Shown: positions 20,644 through 31,914 of the stretch, one piece after another
Layout: every line of letters starts with the position of its first letter
Position numbering within the stretch: position 1 is the first letter of the stretch
Source of the DNA: Rhizophagus irregularis
Taxonomy: Eukaryota; Glomeromycota; Glomeromycetes; Glomerales; Glomeraceae
Direction of reading: 5' to 3'
Assembly (NCBI RefSeq): GCF_026210795.1
Contig: NC_089451.1
Coordinates: forward strand, 976,001-1,040,000
DNA: 64,000 nucleotides
The notes under the pieces: model-generated
The model's database searches: none
Seen by the model: only the letters and a program-made list of their open reading frames with translations
What the model was told of the DNA's origin: nothing
Translations under genes and position numbers: made by a program

Positions 20644-20750
20644 AGGGTGATCATCACCATTGACCAGAGTTATCAATTTTTACCGGTACTATGTTTTTTA
20701 AATAATACCAATCAATCATTATAATTTCAGTCACCAGTAATCATCACCCC
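20644..20750. mobile_element. Small inverted-repeat element nested in Helitron copy 2
   Basis: The ends GGGTGATCATCACC and AATCATCACCCC are inverted relative to each other, and the interior includes GTTATCAATTTTTACCGGTA. A second copy with the same layout lies at 31801-31914. It carries no gene, so it is probably a MITE. Confidence 0.6.
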
Positions 20751-20826
20751 AATTAAAAAAATTCTTTATAAAAATAAAAAGTAATTTATTTTATTATATA
20801 TTTGATATAATTCATATATAAAATAT

Positions 20827-20885
20827 TAGTATAATTTATTATGCAAAATATTATCTGAACTGCAAGCATAATAAATTATACTAAC
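20827..20885. repeat. Palindrome with truncated right arm in Helitron copy 2
   Basis: Same left arm as at 18401, but about 20 bases of the right arm near the loop are missing. Confidence 0.75.
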
Positions 20886-22267
20886 AAAATTGATTTCACT
20901 AATTATATTAGTAGGAGATTTAGGATTAGTATTAGTTAAGTTTAGGGAGAGTAAGTAAAGTAAGTTGATTATTAGGATTAGGATTTTAGTATGATGATTA
21001 GAATTAAATTATTTAAAATTGATCATTATAATAGTAAATTAATAGTAAATTAATAATATTAAGCTTATATAAATTTGAAGTTAAAAAAATATTCTTATAA
21101 TTTATTTATAATAAAACATCTAATTTAACCTCTTATAAACCTATAAACCAAACCTTAAAATTTCATCAACATTGACGAACCCGGGGCAACGCCCGGGCCT
21201 ACGCGTCACCACTATATATATTTGCCTTTTCTCCGTCACTAATTAAATTGAAGGCATGTGATGCGGCACGTGACATATAATGTGATCCCCGCAGAAGGGG
21301 TGACATTTTGTGTGTGATGCGCTAACTGCCACATTCCTTAAACGTCGCATCCCCATGATCAGCTGATTCTGACTATAAGGACCAATCAAGCCAGCCAACC
21401 GATGGAGCCAAATATATCACGTGATGTTACACAGATTTCCAAAAAAGGAAATTTTGTTTCTCACGAAAAATGAAATTTTGAGTTACACAAATATCCCAAA
21501 AAGGTAATTTCCATGCAGATCAATTAATTCCGGCCGGAATTAAAGATCTATCAAAGTCTATCATATGACGTTTTGCAAATTTTCAAAAAGGAAATTCTTA
21601 TGCAAATCACAATTCTTTATATACTTTTAACAATACTATATATCCCAATATATTAAAATACTATATAAATAAAAATTCAATATCTAAATTTCTAATAATA
21701 CTCTATAATAAATACATTTGATTTTTTAACAATGCTATATAAATAAAATACAATATTTAAATTTTAACAATACTTTATAAATAAAATGATTTTTTAATAA
21801 TACTATTATTTAAACTTACATTTTCAATTTATCAACAATTTATTTATTACTATTATCAATTAAAAATCATATATTAGAAATTCAAGATTATAAGACTTTA
21901 AATAAAATGCAATAATTAAATTTAACAATACTTTATAAATAAAATTTCATATTTTATTTTTTAATAATGCTGTTATCCAAACTTACATTTTCAATTCACT
22001 CATCAACAATTATTACTAATTAAAAATCATATATTAAAAGAATATGATTAGCATTACAGCAAACTTTTAATAAATAACAATTTAACTAACATTCTAACCA
22101 GTAAAAAACTTTCAAAATTATAAAACTCTAACTAAAAATCCAATATTTAAATTTTAACAATACTTTATAAATAATATTCATATTTAATTTTTTAACAATG
22201 CTATTATCCAAACTTATATTTTAATTCACTTATCAATAACTACCATATATAATGATAGTATATAATA

Positions 22268-22442
22268 AGGGTAATGATATATATTAGCTAATATTTTAGG
22301 GAGTGGGAGAGTAAAAGAAAATCTTAGATTACACATAATATAAACCATGTGAAATAGTTGTGATTGGTCATAAAATCTTACCTGGGGGTGGGGAGTAAAC
22401 GTTACTATTAAAATAATATTAGCTAATATATATTACTATCCT
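22268..22442. mobile_element. 175-bp inverted-repeat element (MITE) in Helitron copy 3
   Basis: The left end AGGGTAATGATATATATTAG is matched by an inverted right end finishing ATATATTACTATCCT, with GCTAATATT shared in the arms. No gene inside. A clear target duplication could not be fixed because the flanks are all A/T. Confidence 0.65.
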
Positions 22443-22759
22443 AATATATCCTTGATAAATAAAATTTATTTAATTATATAATTTTACCCAAATTTTCAAA
22501 AAAATGTAAATTATCACAATCAAAAACAAATAACATTATCAAAAATGTAAGAAAACTTGATCATTATACTCTATAATATTCAAATTATATAAAGTAAAAT
22601 AAATAATAATACAAATAATTTTTTTTTTAAAAAAAAATGATTAATATAAATTATAAATTTTAAGTAATTTAATCCAGGTTATTTAACCTAAAAGGCAAGT
22701 TAGCAAAACTCTTATATATTTGATATGATTCATATATAAAATATTATTTGGGTTACTTT

Positions 22760-22838
22760 TAGTATAATTTATTATTATGCAAAATATTATCTGAACTGCA
22801 AAGCAGTTCAGATAATATTTTGCATAATAAATTATACT
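22760..22838. repeat. Long palindrome in Helitron copy 3
   Basis: Full-length arms as at 18401, with an extra TAT in the left arm. Confidence 0.85.
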
Positions 22839-22879
22839 AACAAAAATTAATTTTACTAATTATATTAGTAGGAGATATA

Positions 22880-23060
22880 GTTAGAATTAGAATTAAGGTT
22901 AAGTTTATAGTTAAGTTTAGAGTTAAAGTTAGGGTTAGGGTTAGGGTTAGGGTTAGAGTTAGGGTTAGAATTAGGGTTAGGGTTAGGATTAGGGTTAGTA
23001 TTAGATTAATATTAGTATTAGTTTTATATTAGGGTAGGATTAGTATTTATTAGGGTTAGG
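22880..23060 (+). repeat. Interstitial telomere-like (TTAGGG) array
   Basis: Contains several runs of TTAGGG, four in a row near 22928-22953, with degenerate units (TTAGAG, TTAGAA, TTAGGA) on both sides. TTAGGG is the usual fungal telomere repeat. Helitron copies 1 and 2 have only a short ATTAGGGTTAGG or ATTAGGATTAGG here, so the array is an expansion in copy 3. Confidence 0.85.
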
Positions 23061-23320
23061 ATTTTAGTATGATGATTAGAATTAAATTGTTTAAAAATTG
23101 ATCATAATATTAAATTTATATAATAGAAAAAAGAATAGAGTTTAAAGTTTAAATCATAATAGTGAATTAATAATATTAAGCTTATATAAATTTCAATTTA
23201 AAAATAATTATTCTTACAATTTAATTATAATAAAACAACTAATTTAACCTCTTATAAACCAAACCTTAAAATTTCATTAACGTTGACAAACCTGGGGCAA
23301 CGCCCAGGCCTACGGGCTAG

Positions 23321-24035
23321 TTATAAGGTATTTCTCTTCATTAATCTGCTTCATTTCTATTCCCTATCACCCTATGTGCTTAAAATTAAGAAAATAGATA
23401 AGCTTATTTTTAATTTTATCTTTGTAGAGAGCATATCTGTGCTTTGATTAATTAATCATAGTCTAAGGTCCCGTTAAAATCAATTTGAAATATTTTAGGG
23501 CTTTTATCAAATTATTTGATATTCTGTACAATAAAATGGTACAACTTCGATATATTACATATAAGTATAAAAATGCAATGTTTTTGGAATTATTTTTAAA
23601 GGAAGTTAAACATTGATTCAATTAATTTTCAAATGACTGGGTTCGTATAAAAAAAATTATTTTATGAATTATTAAACTATTTCATTCCATTTTAACTTTA
23701 ATATTATTTTAATCAAGGAAATTTTTAAACGATATATTTATTTATAAAATATTTCGAATATTCGTTAAAAAAAAAGTAAAATACTTTTTTTTTTTTTTGA
23801 TCGACATACCAGATACTGATTACTGATTTACTGATACGGTGAATTCCGAAAAAAAAATTCAAAGTTTTATTAAACAGGACAAAAACAAGTTTTTGTTTAT
23901 CAATTCCTTATAAAGTAATGATAATCAAAGCGTACAAAAAAATCTCGTTTCCGGCAAAAAAAAAATTTCGTTGTTTTAGGTTTATTTTACTTGTTGTAAT
24001 TTTTTAAACCAATTTCCTTATAAAATTTCTGTAAC
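23321..24035. other. Intergenic region upstream of the Smr/Sel1 gene
   Basis: AT-rich with A and T runs. Presumed promoter region of the gene at 24036; no defined motif seen. Confidence 0.4.
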
Positions 24036-25414
24036 ATGACTGATACATTAGAAAACTCAGAAAATAATAAGATTTCTACTGGCCTTTCTGATATCTTATC
24101 TTTTGATACTTTAAGTTTAGATGCTCAATCATTTAAAACTGTTAGTACAAAATATATTTCAGAAATAAATATCTCATTTACATCTGCTGAAGAAAAACCT
24201 TTTTATAATAAAATTTTGAAAAAATTTGTTATATCTCTTGTAGATAAGATAACAAATCCTTCTGATTTAATAAAGAAAGTCAAAAATGATATAAAAAAAT
24301 GGAAGTCAGAAGATAAAGAAAGGAAAAAGAAAAATAGGCATATCGAATTTTTAGGTTATTACGAATGTTTAAATACTTCAGAATTATTAAAACTAAAAAT
24401 TTCTTTATCTACTGCTAGAATTGATTTTCACGAAGGAGAATCTGTTGATGAAGCGAAAAACATAGTTATTACAAAAATTCAAAATGTTCCTTACGTCGAA
24501 AATGCTTCACTTTTTATTATTACAGGTAAAGGTAATATACTTTGAAATAGTAGTGGAAAATTAAATAAAATTTTCCTGAATGGATAAAAGATGATTCAAT
24601 TAAAAATTTAGTTGATGGTGGACCTATAGAAGGTGAAGGTACTTACGAAGTATTTATAAAAAGGATTCATAATGGTGAAAATAATAAAAGTAATAATTTT
24701 TATACAATTGACGATAAAGTTTTAAAAGAATGGAAAGAAAAAGCTAAAAAAAATGATAATATAAAATATAAGATGGCATTAGCGGGTTATTATATGAAAG
24801 GTCCAAAAGAAAATTGTAAGGAAGCTAAGTCTTGGTATAAAAAAGCTGAAAAATTAGGTTCTCTTGAAGCAAAATTATGTTTGGGTTATATGCATTCCAT
24901 TGGTAAATTACATTTTGATCCAAAGAAAGCAAAAGATTTATTTAAAGGTGTTATAAATAAACTAGAAACCCTTAATAATGATGAAGAAAAAGAATTATCT
25001 AGAATTGCTATGAGGAATATGGCATTAATATATCATAATAGTCATTTAAAACGGCCTTTAGAAGTGAGTAATCTTACTAAAGTGAAAAAATTAAGTGATT
25101 TAAAAGTTAATAATTTAGCTAAAATTAAGTTAAAAAGAGCTTTTAAGTGGTATGAAAAATCTTTTAACTTGTATGATAGTCAATCCGCTTATAATCTTGG
25201 TTTACTTTATGAAAGTGATGATGGTATTAAAAAGGATGAAAACCAGGCTGAATATTATTTTAGGAAGGCTGTTGAATTTAGTAATAAAAATGATATCAAT
25301 GATATCTTCGCCAAGAAAAAATTAGGAAAGATTTTATCTAATAAAGAAGATGTGAATGAAAAAATGGAAGGGCTTAGATTATTGACTGAAGCTGCGAGTA
25401 TTGGGTTAGAATGA
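24036..25414 (+). pseudogene. Smr-like domain plus Sel1-repeat protein, broken
   Basis: Starts at ATG 24036. The N-terminal half ends with an Smr-like block (RIDFHEGESVDEAKNIVITK, then FIITGKGN), which in the family forms a small nucleic-acid-binding or nicking fold, although the usual DxH is changed to DFHEG. TGA at 24543-24545 and a one-base loss in the T run near 24571 break the frame, which resumes with PEWIKDDSIKNLVDGG and GEGTYEVFIKR. The second half has Sel1-like repeats (MALAGYYMKG..A..WYKKAEKLG, AYNLGLLYESDDG), which are protein-interaction solenoids. Sel1 proteins are strongly expanded next to kinases in Glomeromycotina. The piece from 24773 could still be made as a 213-residue Sel1 protein. 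Confidence 0.65.
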
Positions 25415-27249
25415 ATAATTTGCTAATTGAGAAAATTTTGAAAATACCATATATTGTATCCAAATTTAGCCGATTAAGGCGATAAGATAGAATACGATAT
25501 ATTTTAAGTTGTCAAACTAAATTATGGTCGTTGTAACCATGTCGCGCGATATCATTTTACAAAGATATCGAAACTTAGATACAGAAAAAGGTCTGGGTAT
25601 TTATTAACTAATGTTATTTTATAGTCGGATTAGTTATAATTATATATGTTATTAAGAAAATTATTGTTATTTTTTTTTTTACTTTATTAATATGCGATTA
25701 AAGTATAAATAAATAAATAAATATTTTTATTGATATATATGTTTTTATTTTATCACGCCAAGAATCATTATTAAAAAGTTTTTTTTAACAGATTTGACTC
25801 ATTTGAGGATAGGATAAATTATTAAATCGATATCAAAATATGCAGTTCAGGAACGACGGATAGAAATAGAACAATTTATCCGGTTTAATCAAATACGCAA
25901 GAGTTCATTATTTATAGTCCGCTTATGATAATAAGCTAATTAAAGTATTATGTCTAATAAAAATGACTTAAACCATTAGCTTAATGGAATATATTTTTTC
26001 TTGGCTCTTAATAAATTATCATATTTAAAAATCATGCAAATCACAGATCGATTATATCATTAATAAAGGATATTGATAATGAATAATTTCTTTCTTTTTA
26101 AAAATGGGGCGACCGATAATAAAAAGAAAAGAATTTTTGCAAAAGAAACTATTAATTTATTTTCATTCTAAAATTTCGTGATATGAAAATTGTACCAAAA
26201 AAAAATATTGAAATTTAGTGATGATCACGTTTAATTAGTCACGTGTAATATAATGATTGGATATACACGTGATTAGAAATCATCTGACTGCTAAAATTTA
26301 TGGTGAAATTTGTATTACAAATTTCCTTTATTCCTTCATTAATTAAAACGTTCTTTTCCAGTTTCTTTGTTGGATGATTGTACCACAGTATTAACAGTGT
26401 AATTGGTGATTTAACAAAGGAAAAATTGAAGTAATTGTATATTTTAACATTTCCATTATTTCTGTTTTTATCCGGTGTTATGATTTCTTTCTTTTGTCAC
26501 TCATTAATTACTTTAATATAAACTGTTTTATAACGCCTACATTATAAGTAACTTACATATAAATAAGTCTATTTAAAAACACTTATAGACTTTATATTGA
26601 TCCTTCATAGTTCATACTAATTTAATTATACAGTGATTACTTTTAACATTTAGTGATTACAAACTACGGACTAAATATTTTTCCAGATATAAATATAGTT
26701 AAGTATGCTAATGATTATGAGAATAATAAAAAAAATAAAGCAACTCTTTCTCTTAGTGACGCAACGTAAGAATTTGGATTTATGATCCGATATGTGAAGA
26801 ATTTAAACAACTTAATAATAAAAAAGCATACACTGATCATCATTGTATAGTTAAGTTAAAATTCTAAAAAATTTTCAAGAGTTGAAAAATTAGAATTTCA
26901 TTAATTCCAAGAATCTCAAAAATCCATCCTTGATAATTCCAACCGGCATTACGTAATTTTAGTGAAATTCGTGCAGATCCATTTGACCTATATATTTTGT
27001 CATTAACCTAATTAATCGATTAAATATGTAAAAATTAATTACGAGTTGCGTTATTGCATATCATTACTTAATAAGTTTTTAAAATAACTTTTTAAACTTG
27101 AATGTTGTAAAATGATACGCTAAACTTTTCAGTTATTCCGATATAAATAAATATTCGTTTAACATCTTCACTTTTAACTGAAATTTTTTTTTTACTTTCA
27201 TTTTTTTAAAAATTTTATTTATATCAAAACAATTTAATTTCATAGTATT
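25415..27249. other. Intergenic AT-rich region
   Basis: No gene found. The segment 26975-27075 resembles the upstream region of the kinase at 33603 (TTGACCTATATATT, then GCATATCATTAC) and is probably the old promoter of the kinase pseudogene. Confidence 0.5.
26975..27075 (+). promoter_or_regulatory. Putative promoter block, second kinase subfamily (decayed gene)
   Basis: TTTGACCTATATATT and TTGCATATCATTACTTA are shared, in the same order, with 33297-33390 upstream of the intact kinase at 33603. It lies about 175-275 bases before the old ATG. Confidence 0.45.
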
Positions 27250-28165
27250 ATGGAACAAAAATATATTAGTATCGATACATTTGAACAAATAAAAGATTTT
27301 TCATTTATTATTAATTTATCAATTATCAATTTTTGTTCTTCAGTTAAAATCCCAATATTTATAATTAAAAGAACATTATAAAGAGAATGGTTTATGTAAA
27401 GAATGTAAACAATCTAATACTAGTTATTGTCAATTATGTAATATTAAACATTTTCAAATTCTAAAAAATTGGACAAAGTAGAAATTCTGACGTTGATAAA
27501 TTAATTCAATCTCAATTTAATGCAAAAAATCCTTATGAAAATTAGAATGGATTGAATATGATAAATTTGAAGATATTGAATATATTGCAAAAGGAGGTTT
27601 TGGATAAATAAATAAGGCAATTTGAAAGGATGGTGAAATAAGAAGATAGTGGGATTATGATAGAATAGATATGGAAAAATAATTGTTGCTTTAAAATGTT
27701 TAAATAATTCAAAAGATATAACGCTAGAATTTTTAAATGACGTAATATTATATAAAATATTAATTTTTACTGTATAATATTTTAATGATTATTTATTTAT
27801 ATTTTTTCTTATTAATAGATTAATTCACACTTGAAAGTAAATAATTCAGCTCGTATTATTAAAAATTATGGTAAATCAAATAATTTCCTGATGGTAATGG
27901 AGTATGCAGATTATGGTAACTTAAGATGAGATAAATAATTCAATTTATTGAGCTTGAAGAATAAGCTCGATATTTTGAGTGATATTGCATATGGCCTTTA
28001 TAATATTCATAAAGTGGGATTAACTCATCAAGATTTTCATAGTGGTAACATATTAAAGGTTTACTCAGTTACGCCAATATTTCTGATTTGGGATTATGCA
28101 AACCAGCGAATGAAAGTATTACCACATGTAGCACCCGAGGTATTAAAAGGAAGAAAATTATAAAT
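27250..28165 (+). pseudogene. Decayed protein kinase of the local family
   Basis: The start MEQKYISIDTFEQIKDF at 27250 is clear, and the rest of exon 1 is full of stops and indels, although the Cys-pair region and VALKCLNNSKDIT are readable. The exon 2 remnant keeps FLMVMEYADYGNLR, YNIHKVGLTHQDFHSGNIL and HVAPEVLKG, and then stops. The DLG segment is scrambled and the C-lobe is missing. Wording such as HQDFHSGN groups it with the kinase at 33603 rather than the HRD/HHD group. Confidence 0.8.
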
Positions 28166-28866
28166 GATCTGATTTATATTAATACCTGTTAATAACATTA
28201 TGTAAAGAATTATTTAATACTATGTTTTATTTATGTTTAATTAATGTAAATATAAATTAAATTCAACAGATCGTAGATATAGATAGCGTTTTAAATGATG
28301 GTCGTCATTCTATTATCCCCTGGCACCATTTACACAATTATGCAAATGTAATTATTAAATACTATTTCGCTTTGGAAGTACTAAAGAAATATAAATTAAC
28401 AAAAAAGTTCACGTTAATAAAGAGAATGGTGTTAAGATAAATGGAAATTTTAATTTATTTATATATTTTTTTTCTTTTTATAATACTGTAACTATAATTA
28501 TTTTTTTACCAGCGGTTGAATTTTTCTTTCATGAACATAAATGATCATATATTATATATAATTGAATTCATTTTTTCCTAATAATGACTAAATAATTTTT
28601 TTTTTTTGGTTTATATTTATTGAAACTTGAAACATATAAAGGATTATCATTATCAATAATAGCATGCATCAAAAATTAAAATAATTTAAAATCATATTAA
28701 AATTGTTGGATTAAAATAAAATATATTATCCAATTAACTTGATATCTATGAAATCTCATAATATAATGATGATCACAATAACAAATAGTAATTTTGTGAA
28801 ATTTGTATTACGTAGAATATAAAAAGAAGGATTATTTTCATCAGCTGATTTTTTGAACGCCCAAGG
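28166..28866. other. Intergenic region between kinase pseudogene and kinase 1
   Basis: AT-rich. TCAGCTGATT at 28841 is the outer part of the promoter shared by several kinases. Confidence 0.45.
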
Positions 28867-28910
28867 TTTGTCGATCGCTGCTGTGCGACTGTAATACGTT
28901 TTATAATGCC
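28867..28910 (+). promoter_or_regulatory. Conserved kinase promoter block, kinase 1
   Basis: GTCGATCGCTGCTGTGC followed by TAATACGTTTTATAA, 80-123 bases before the ATG. The same block precedes the kinases at 44290, 48117, 53449 (diverged) and 56775, and a pseudogene at 39960. TTTTATAA is a TATA-like element. Confidence 0.65.
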
Positions 28911-28989
28911 GTAGTTTTTTTTTAAAATAAAAAAAATCTTTTTACTCTGTTTAAACATAAAGTTAATATCACCTTTATTGTCCAAAAAT

Positions 28990-30485
28990 ATGGAAGAATT
29001 TAAGCTCAGTGATGATGTATTCGAGAAAATAAAAGATTTTAATTATTGGAACTTAACAAATAAACAAGAATTTTTAATTGATAAGCTAATATTAAATGAA
29101 GAATTAAAAGAACGTTATAAAAGTAATGGTTTATGCGAAGATTGTAAGCAGCCTAAAACTGATAGAAAATGGTGTAAATCATGTAATTCGAAACATTTTC
29201 AACAAAATTTCAAAAATTGGACTAGTGGAAATAATGAAATTGATAAGCTTATTCAAAAAGCACAACTTAATGCTAAAGAAAATTTGAAAATTTTGGAGTG
29301 GATTGAATATGATAGATTTGAAAATGTTGAATATTTGGCCAAAGGAGGATTTGGAACTATTTATAAAGCAATTTGGAAAGATGGATATATAAGCGAATGG
29401 GATTTTGAAAATAATCAATGGATAAGAAGTAAATATTATGCTGAGAATTACAAAAATTTTCCAGTTGTCTTAAAATGTTTACATAATTCACAAGATATTA
29501 CAGTTGATTTTTTAAGAGAAGTAAGTTACTTATTTATAATTTCTTAGATATTTTCCTTTGTAAGTGCTAAACTGATTATTATTTGTTATTATATACGAAT
29601 CATTTTTAATTACATACTACGATTTCTTCAGAGTGTGTAACTTTTTGTTTTGGTATTACTAAAGATCCAGAATCTAATAATTTTATGATGGTAATGCCAT
29701 ATTCAAAAGATGGCAGTTTAAGACAACGTTTAAATAATAGTTTTAATTCAATGAAATGGGAAGGAAAGTTGGACTTTTTACAAAAGATTGCAAATGGGCT
29801 TAAGGATATTCATAGTCAAGGATTAATTCATCATGATATTCATTGTGGTAATATATTAAGTAATTTTGAATTCATTCGTATTACTGATTTAGGATTATGT
29901 CGGCCAGCAAATGTAAAATCTTCTCAAGATGAGTATAAAAAAGTATATGGAGTATTACCTTATGTAGCGCCTGAAGTTTTAAGAGGAGGAAAATATACTC
30001 AAGAAAGCGATATTTATGGATTTGGAATTATTGCATATGAGGTCTGTACAGGGCTTCCTCCTTATCATGATATTGCTCATGATAAAATCTTAGCAATTAG
30101 CATTTGTAAAGGGCTTAGACCAAAATCTGATTATAAAGTTCCTCAACTAATTTTGGATATAATTAAACAATGTTGGGATGCTGATCCTTTAAAAAGACCT
30201 AAAGCACAAGAGTTATATAAGTTAGTAGATAATTTATATGATGAATTATATAATAGCAATTATGATGATGATAGTGAAATCAAAAAGCAAGCTGAAGAAG
30301 CAGTTAAATTTAATGAAAAGTTTACTTCCTCTTCATTACCATATAATGGTACTACTCTTTTATATACTACAAATCCTCAAGCAGTTTACACGAGTAGACT
30401 TTTAGACTTTAAAAATCTTCCAGAACCAAAAAATGCTGTTGATGACAAAGATGATGATAATTCATTTGAATATTTAGGTAATTAA
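28990..30485 (+). CDS. Protein kinase, TKL-like, zinc-motif family (kinase 1)
   Basis: Two exons, 28990-29520 and 29634-30485 (intron 113 bases, donor GTAAGT, phase 0), giving 460 residues. The N-terminal helical segment is followed by CEDCKQPKTDRKWCKSC (CX2C..CX2C zinc site) and the family signature FQQNFKNWTSGNNEIDKLIQ. The kinase domain has KGGFGTIYKAIW, VVLKCL (ATP lysine), HHDIHCGN (catalytic Asp and Asn kept, HRD Arg replaced by His), TDLGLCRPAN (DLG) and VAPEVLRGG. The tail has NPQAVYTSRLLDFKNLPEPK. The relatives' third exon is unusable here because its acceptor AG is AA at 30557-30558, so the protein ends five residues after the old junction. Probably a cytosolic signalling kinase; the substrate is unknown. 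Confidence 0.85.
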
Positions 30486-30787
30486 TGTCTTAGTTTATTT
30501 TTATAAAAATTCTTAAAATTCTTGAAACTATTGATGTAAAATTATCTTTATCCTATAAAATCCATAGAAGCAATAGATTTCACTAAACTCAACCTAGGTA
30601 CTCATTTATATTAATTTGCTTCCTACATGTATAATTTTACTAATAATATTAACAATTTGTTTAATAATTCATTTTATAGATAAAAACAGCTAAAGAAAAG
30701 AAAAGGAATATAAATTTCTTTATTAATATCTATTGTTTACTATTTATTTTCTTTATTACTACTACAGCATATGTATTTTATTGGAAT

Positions 30788-30822
30788 ACTAGTATCGTGC
30801 CATTGTTTCGCATCGGGACTAA
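30788..30822 (-). mobile_element. Helitron-like 3' end remnant
   Basis: On the minus strand the sequence ends in a degenerate hairpin (CCCGATGCGAAACAATGG) followed by CACGATACTAGT, the hairpin-CTAG-T layout also seen at 62752 and in the Helitron array. The rest of the element could not be traced. Confidence 0.4.
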
Positions 30823-31261
30823 TGTTTTTAATCAATATTATATATGATAAATTATAAGCATTGGTATGAATAAAACAATATATAGATTCATTATTTTAGT
30901 GAAAAATAAATAGTGACTAGTACTATTTGTTGAAATAGTTTTTTTTTATTTTTATTCAAATTTAAAAATGATTTTTTTTTATCTTTTTTATATTGATCGC
31001 TTTATCGTAGTACAACTTGTCATTTATAAAGACAATAATATCATATTATCTAATACAAAAAGGTGTAAAAATGTAAAACAACGTAATATCATGTGATTAT
31101 TTCTGTGACCAATATATTTTTATCTATACGAATTTTTAATTAGCTGTTATTTCTTTTGAAGGACGTTAGTTATGAGATCTCGTTGATGGTACTATGAGTA
31201 TCTCCTGGTACATTAACATTACAAATTCCATGACATTTTGCCAAGTTTTTTCTTTTTTTTT

Positions 31262-31472
31262 AGGATAATACAATATGGGATTTCTAGGTTTAGAGGATAG
31301 AAGGTTAGATATATATAGCATAGTTAGATAGTCCTTCTCCTTATCCGCCTTAGCTGTTAGACGGAGTTAGTTATAGAGTATATTGTATACTGCTAAGTAC
31401 TTTTAATCTATATTTATTATCTATTTGTTATTAAAAATATTAATAAAGAAATGCGTTACTAGCAAAAAAAAT
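31262..31472 (+). mobile_element. Retroposon-like 3' tail
   Basis: Ends ATTAATAAAGAAATGCGTTA..AGCAAAAAAA, closely matching 59187-59222. A shared AATAAA signal and A tail at two unrelated places suggest copies of one transcript's 3' end, from a LINE or a processed pseudogene. Confidence 0.45.
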
Positions 31473-31800
31473 TAGTTGTTATTTCAATTCGTCATTATTT
31501 TTTTTTTTGAACTTTATATATGTTTACAAAAATATCTTCCCATTTTGTATTTCATTACTTTTTGATGTCACTTTTTCCAAGGTTCTGAAAAATACAAAAA
31601 TAAATTTTCGATATTAATTCAAATTTTCAAAATAAATCAGTTATATATATAAATGGTGATTTATTTCTTTCTTTATTAGTTTATAAAATGTGTAGTTATT
31701 TAGTTTAAAAAGAAATATACAGTAACTAAAAATAGTATTGTAATTTAGTAATTACCTATACCTATATGAATCCGTAAAATTTCTATTATTTTATTATTTC

Positions 31801-31914
31801 AATCACCGGGCCACCGTTGGCCAGAATTATCAATTTTTACCGGCACTATATTTTTTTTAAATGCTGGTCGATTGTCATAATATCATAATATCAGTCACCG
31901 ATGATCATCACCCC
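31801..31914. mobile_element. Small inverted-repeat element, second copy
   Basis: Shares TTATCAATTTTTACCGGCA and the end CGATGATCATCACCCC with the element nested at 20644-20750. Confidence 0.6.

Larger units (their letters stand above)
18778..21205 (+). mobile_element. Helitron copy 2 (2428 bp, decayed)
   Basis: Starts TCAACCTATATTATA directly after the CTAG of copy 1 and repeats the same order of parts: T-arm-like motifs, AAGCC array, AT-rich stretch, helicase remnant, palindrome and GC-rich 3' end. The 3' end has lost the last bases (CCTACGCG instead of CCTACGGGCTAG). It is shorter than copy 1, mainly because the AT-rich middle is reduced. A small inverted-repeat element is nested at 20644-20750. 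Confidence 0.75.
21206..23320 (+). mobile_element. Helitron copy 3 (2115 bp, decayed)
   Basis: Starts TCACCACTATATATA immediately after copy 2 and ends with the hairpin and CTAG (23317-23320), followed by host T. It lacks the T-arm motifs, the AAGCC array and the helicase remnant, so it is an internal-deletion derivative. It carries the full palindrome (22760-22838), a telomere-like array (22880-23060) and a nested inverted-repeat element (22268-22442). Confidence 0.75.

Noticed and set aside
22880-23060. True chromosome end or assembly join at the TTAGGG array.
   Set aside because: The array lies inside a Helitron copy that continues on both sides, with the expected 3' end at 23320.
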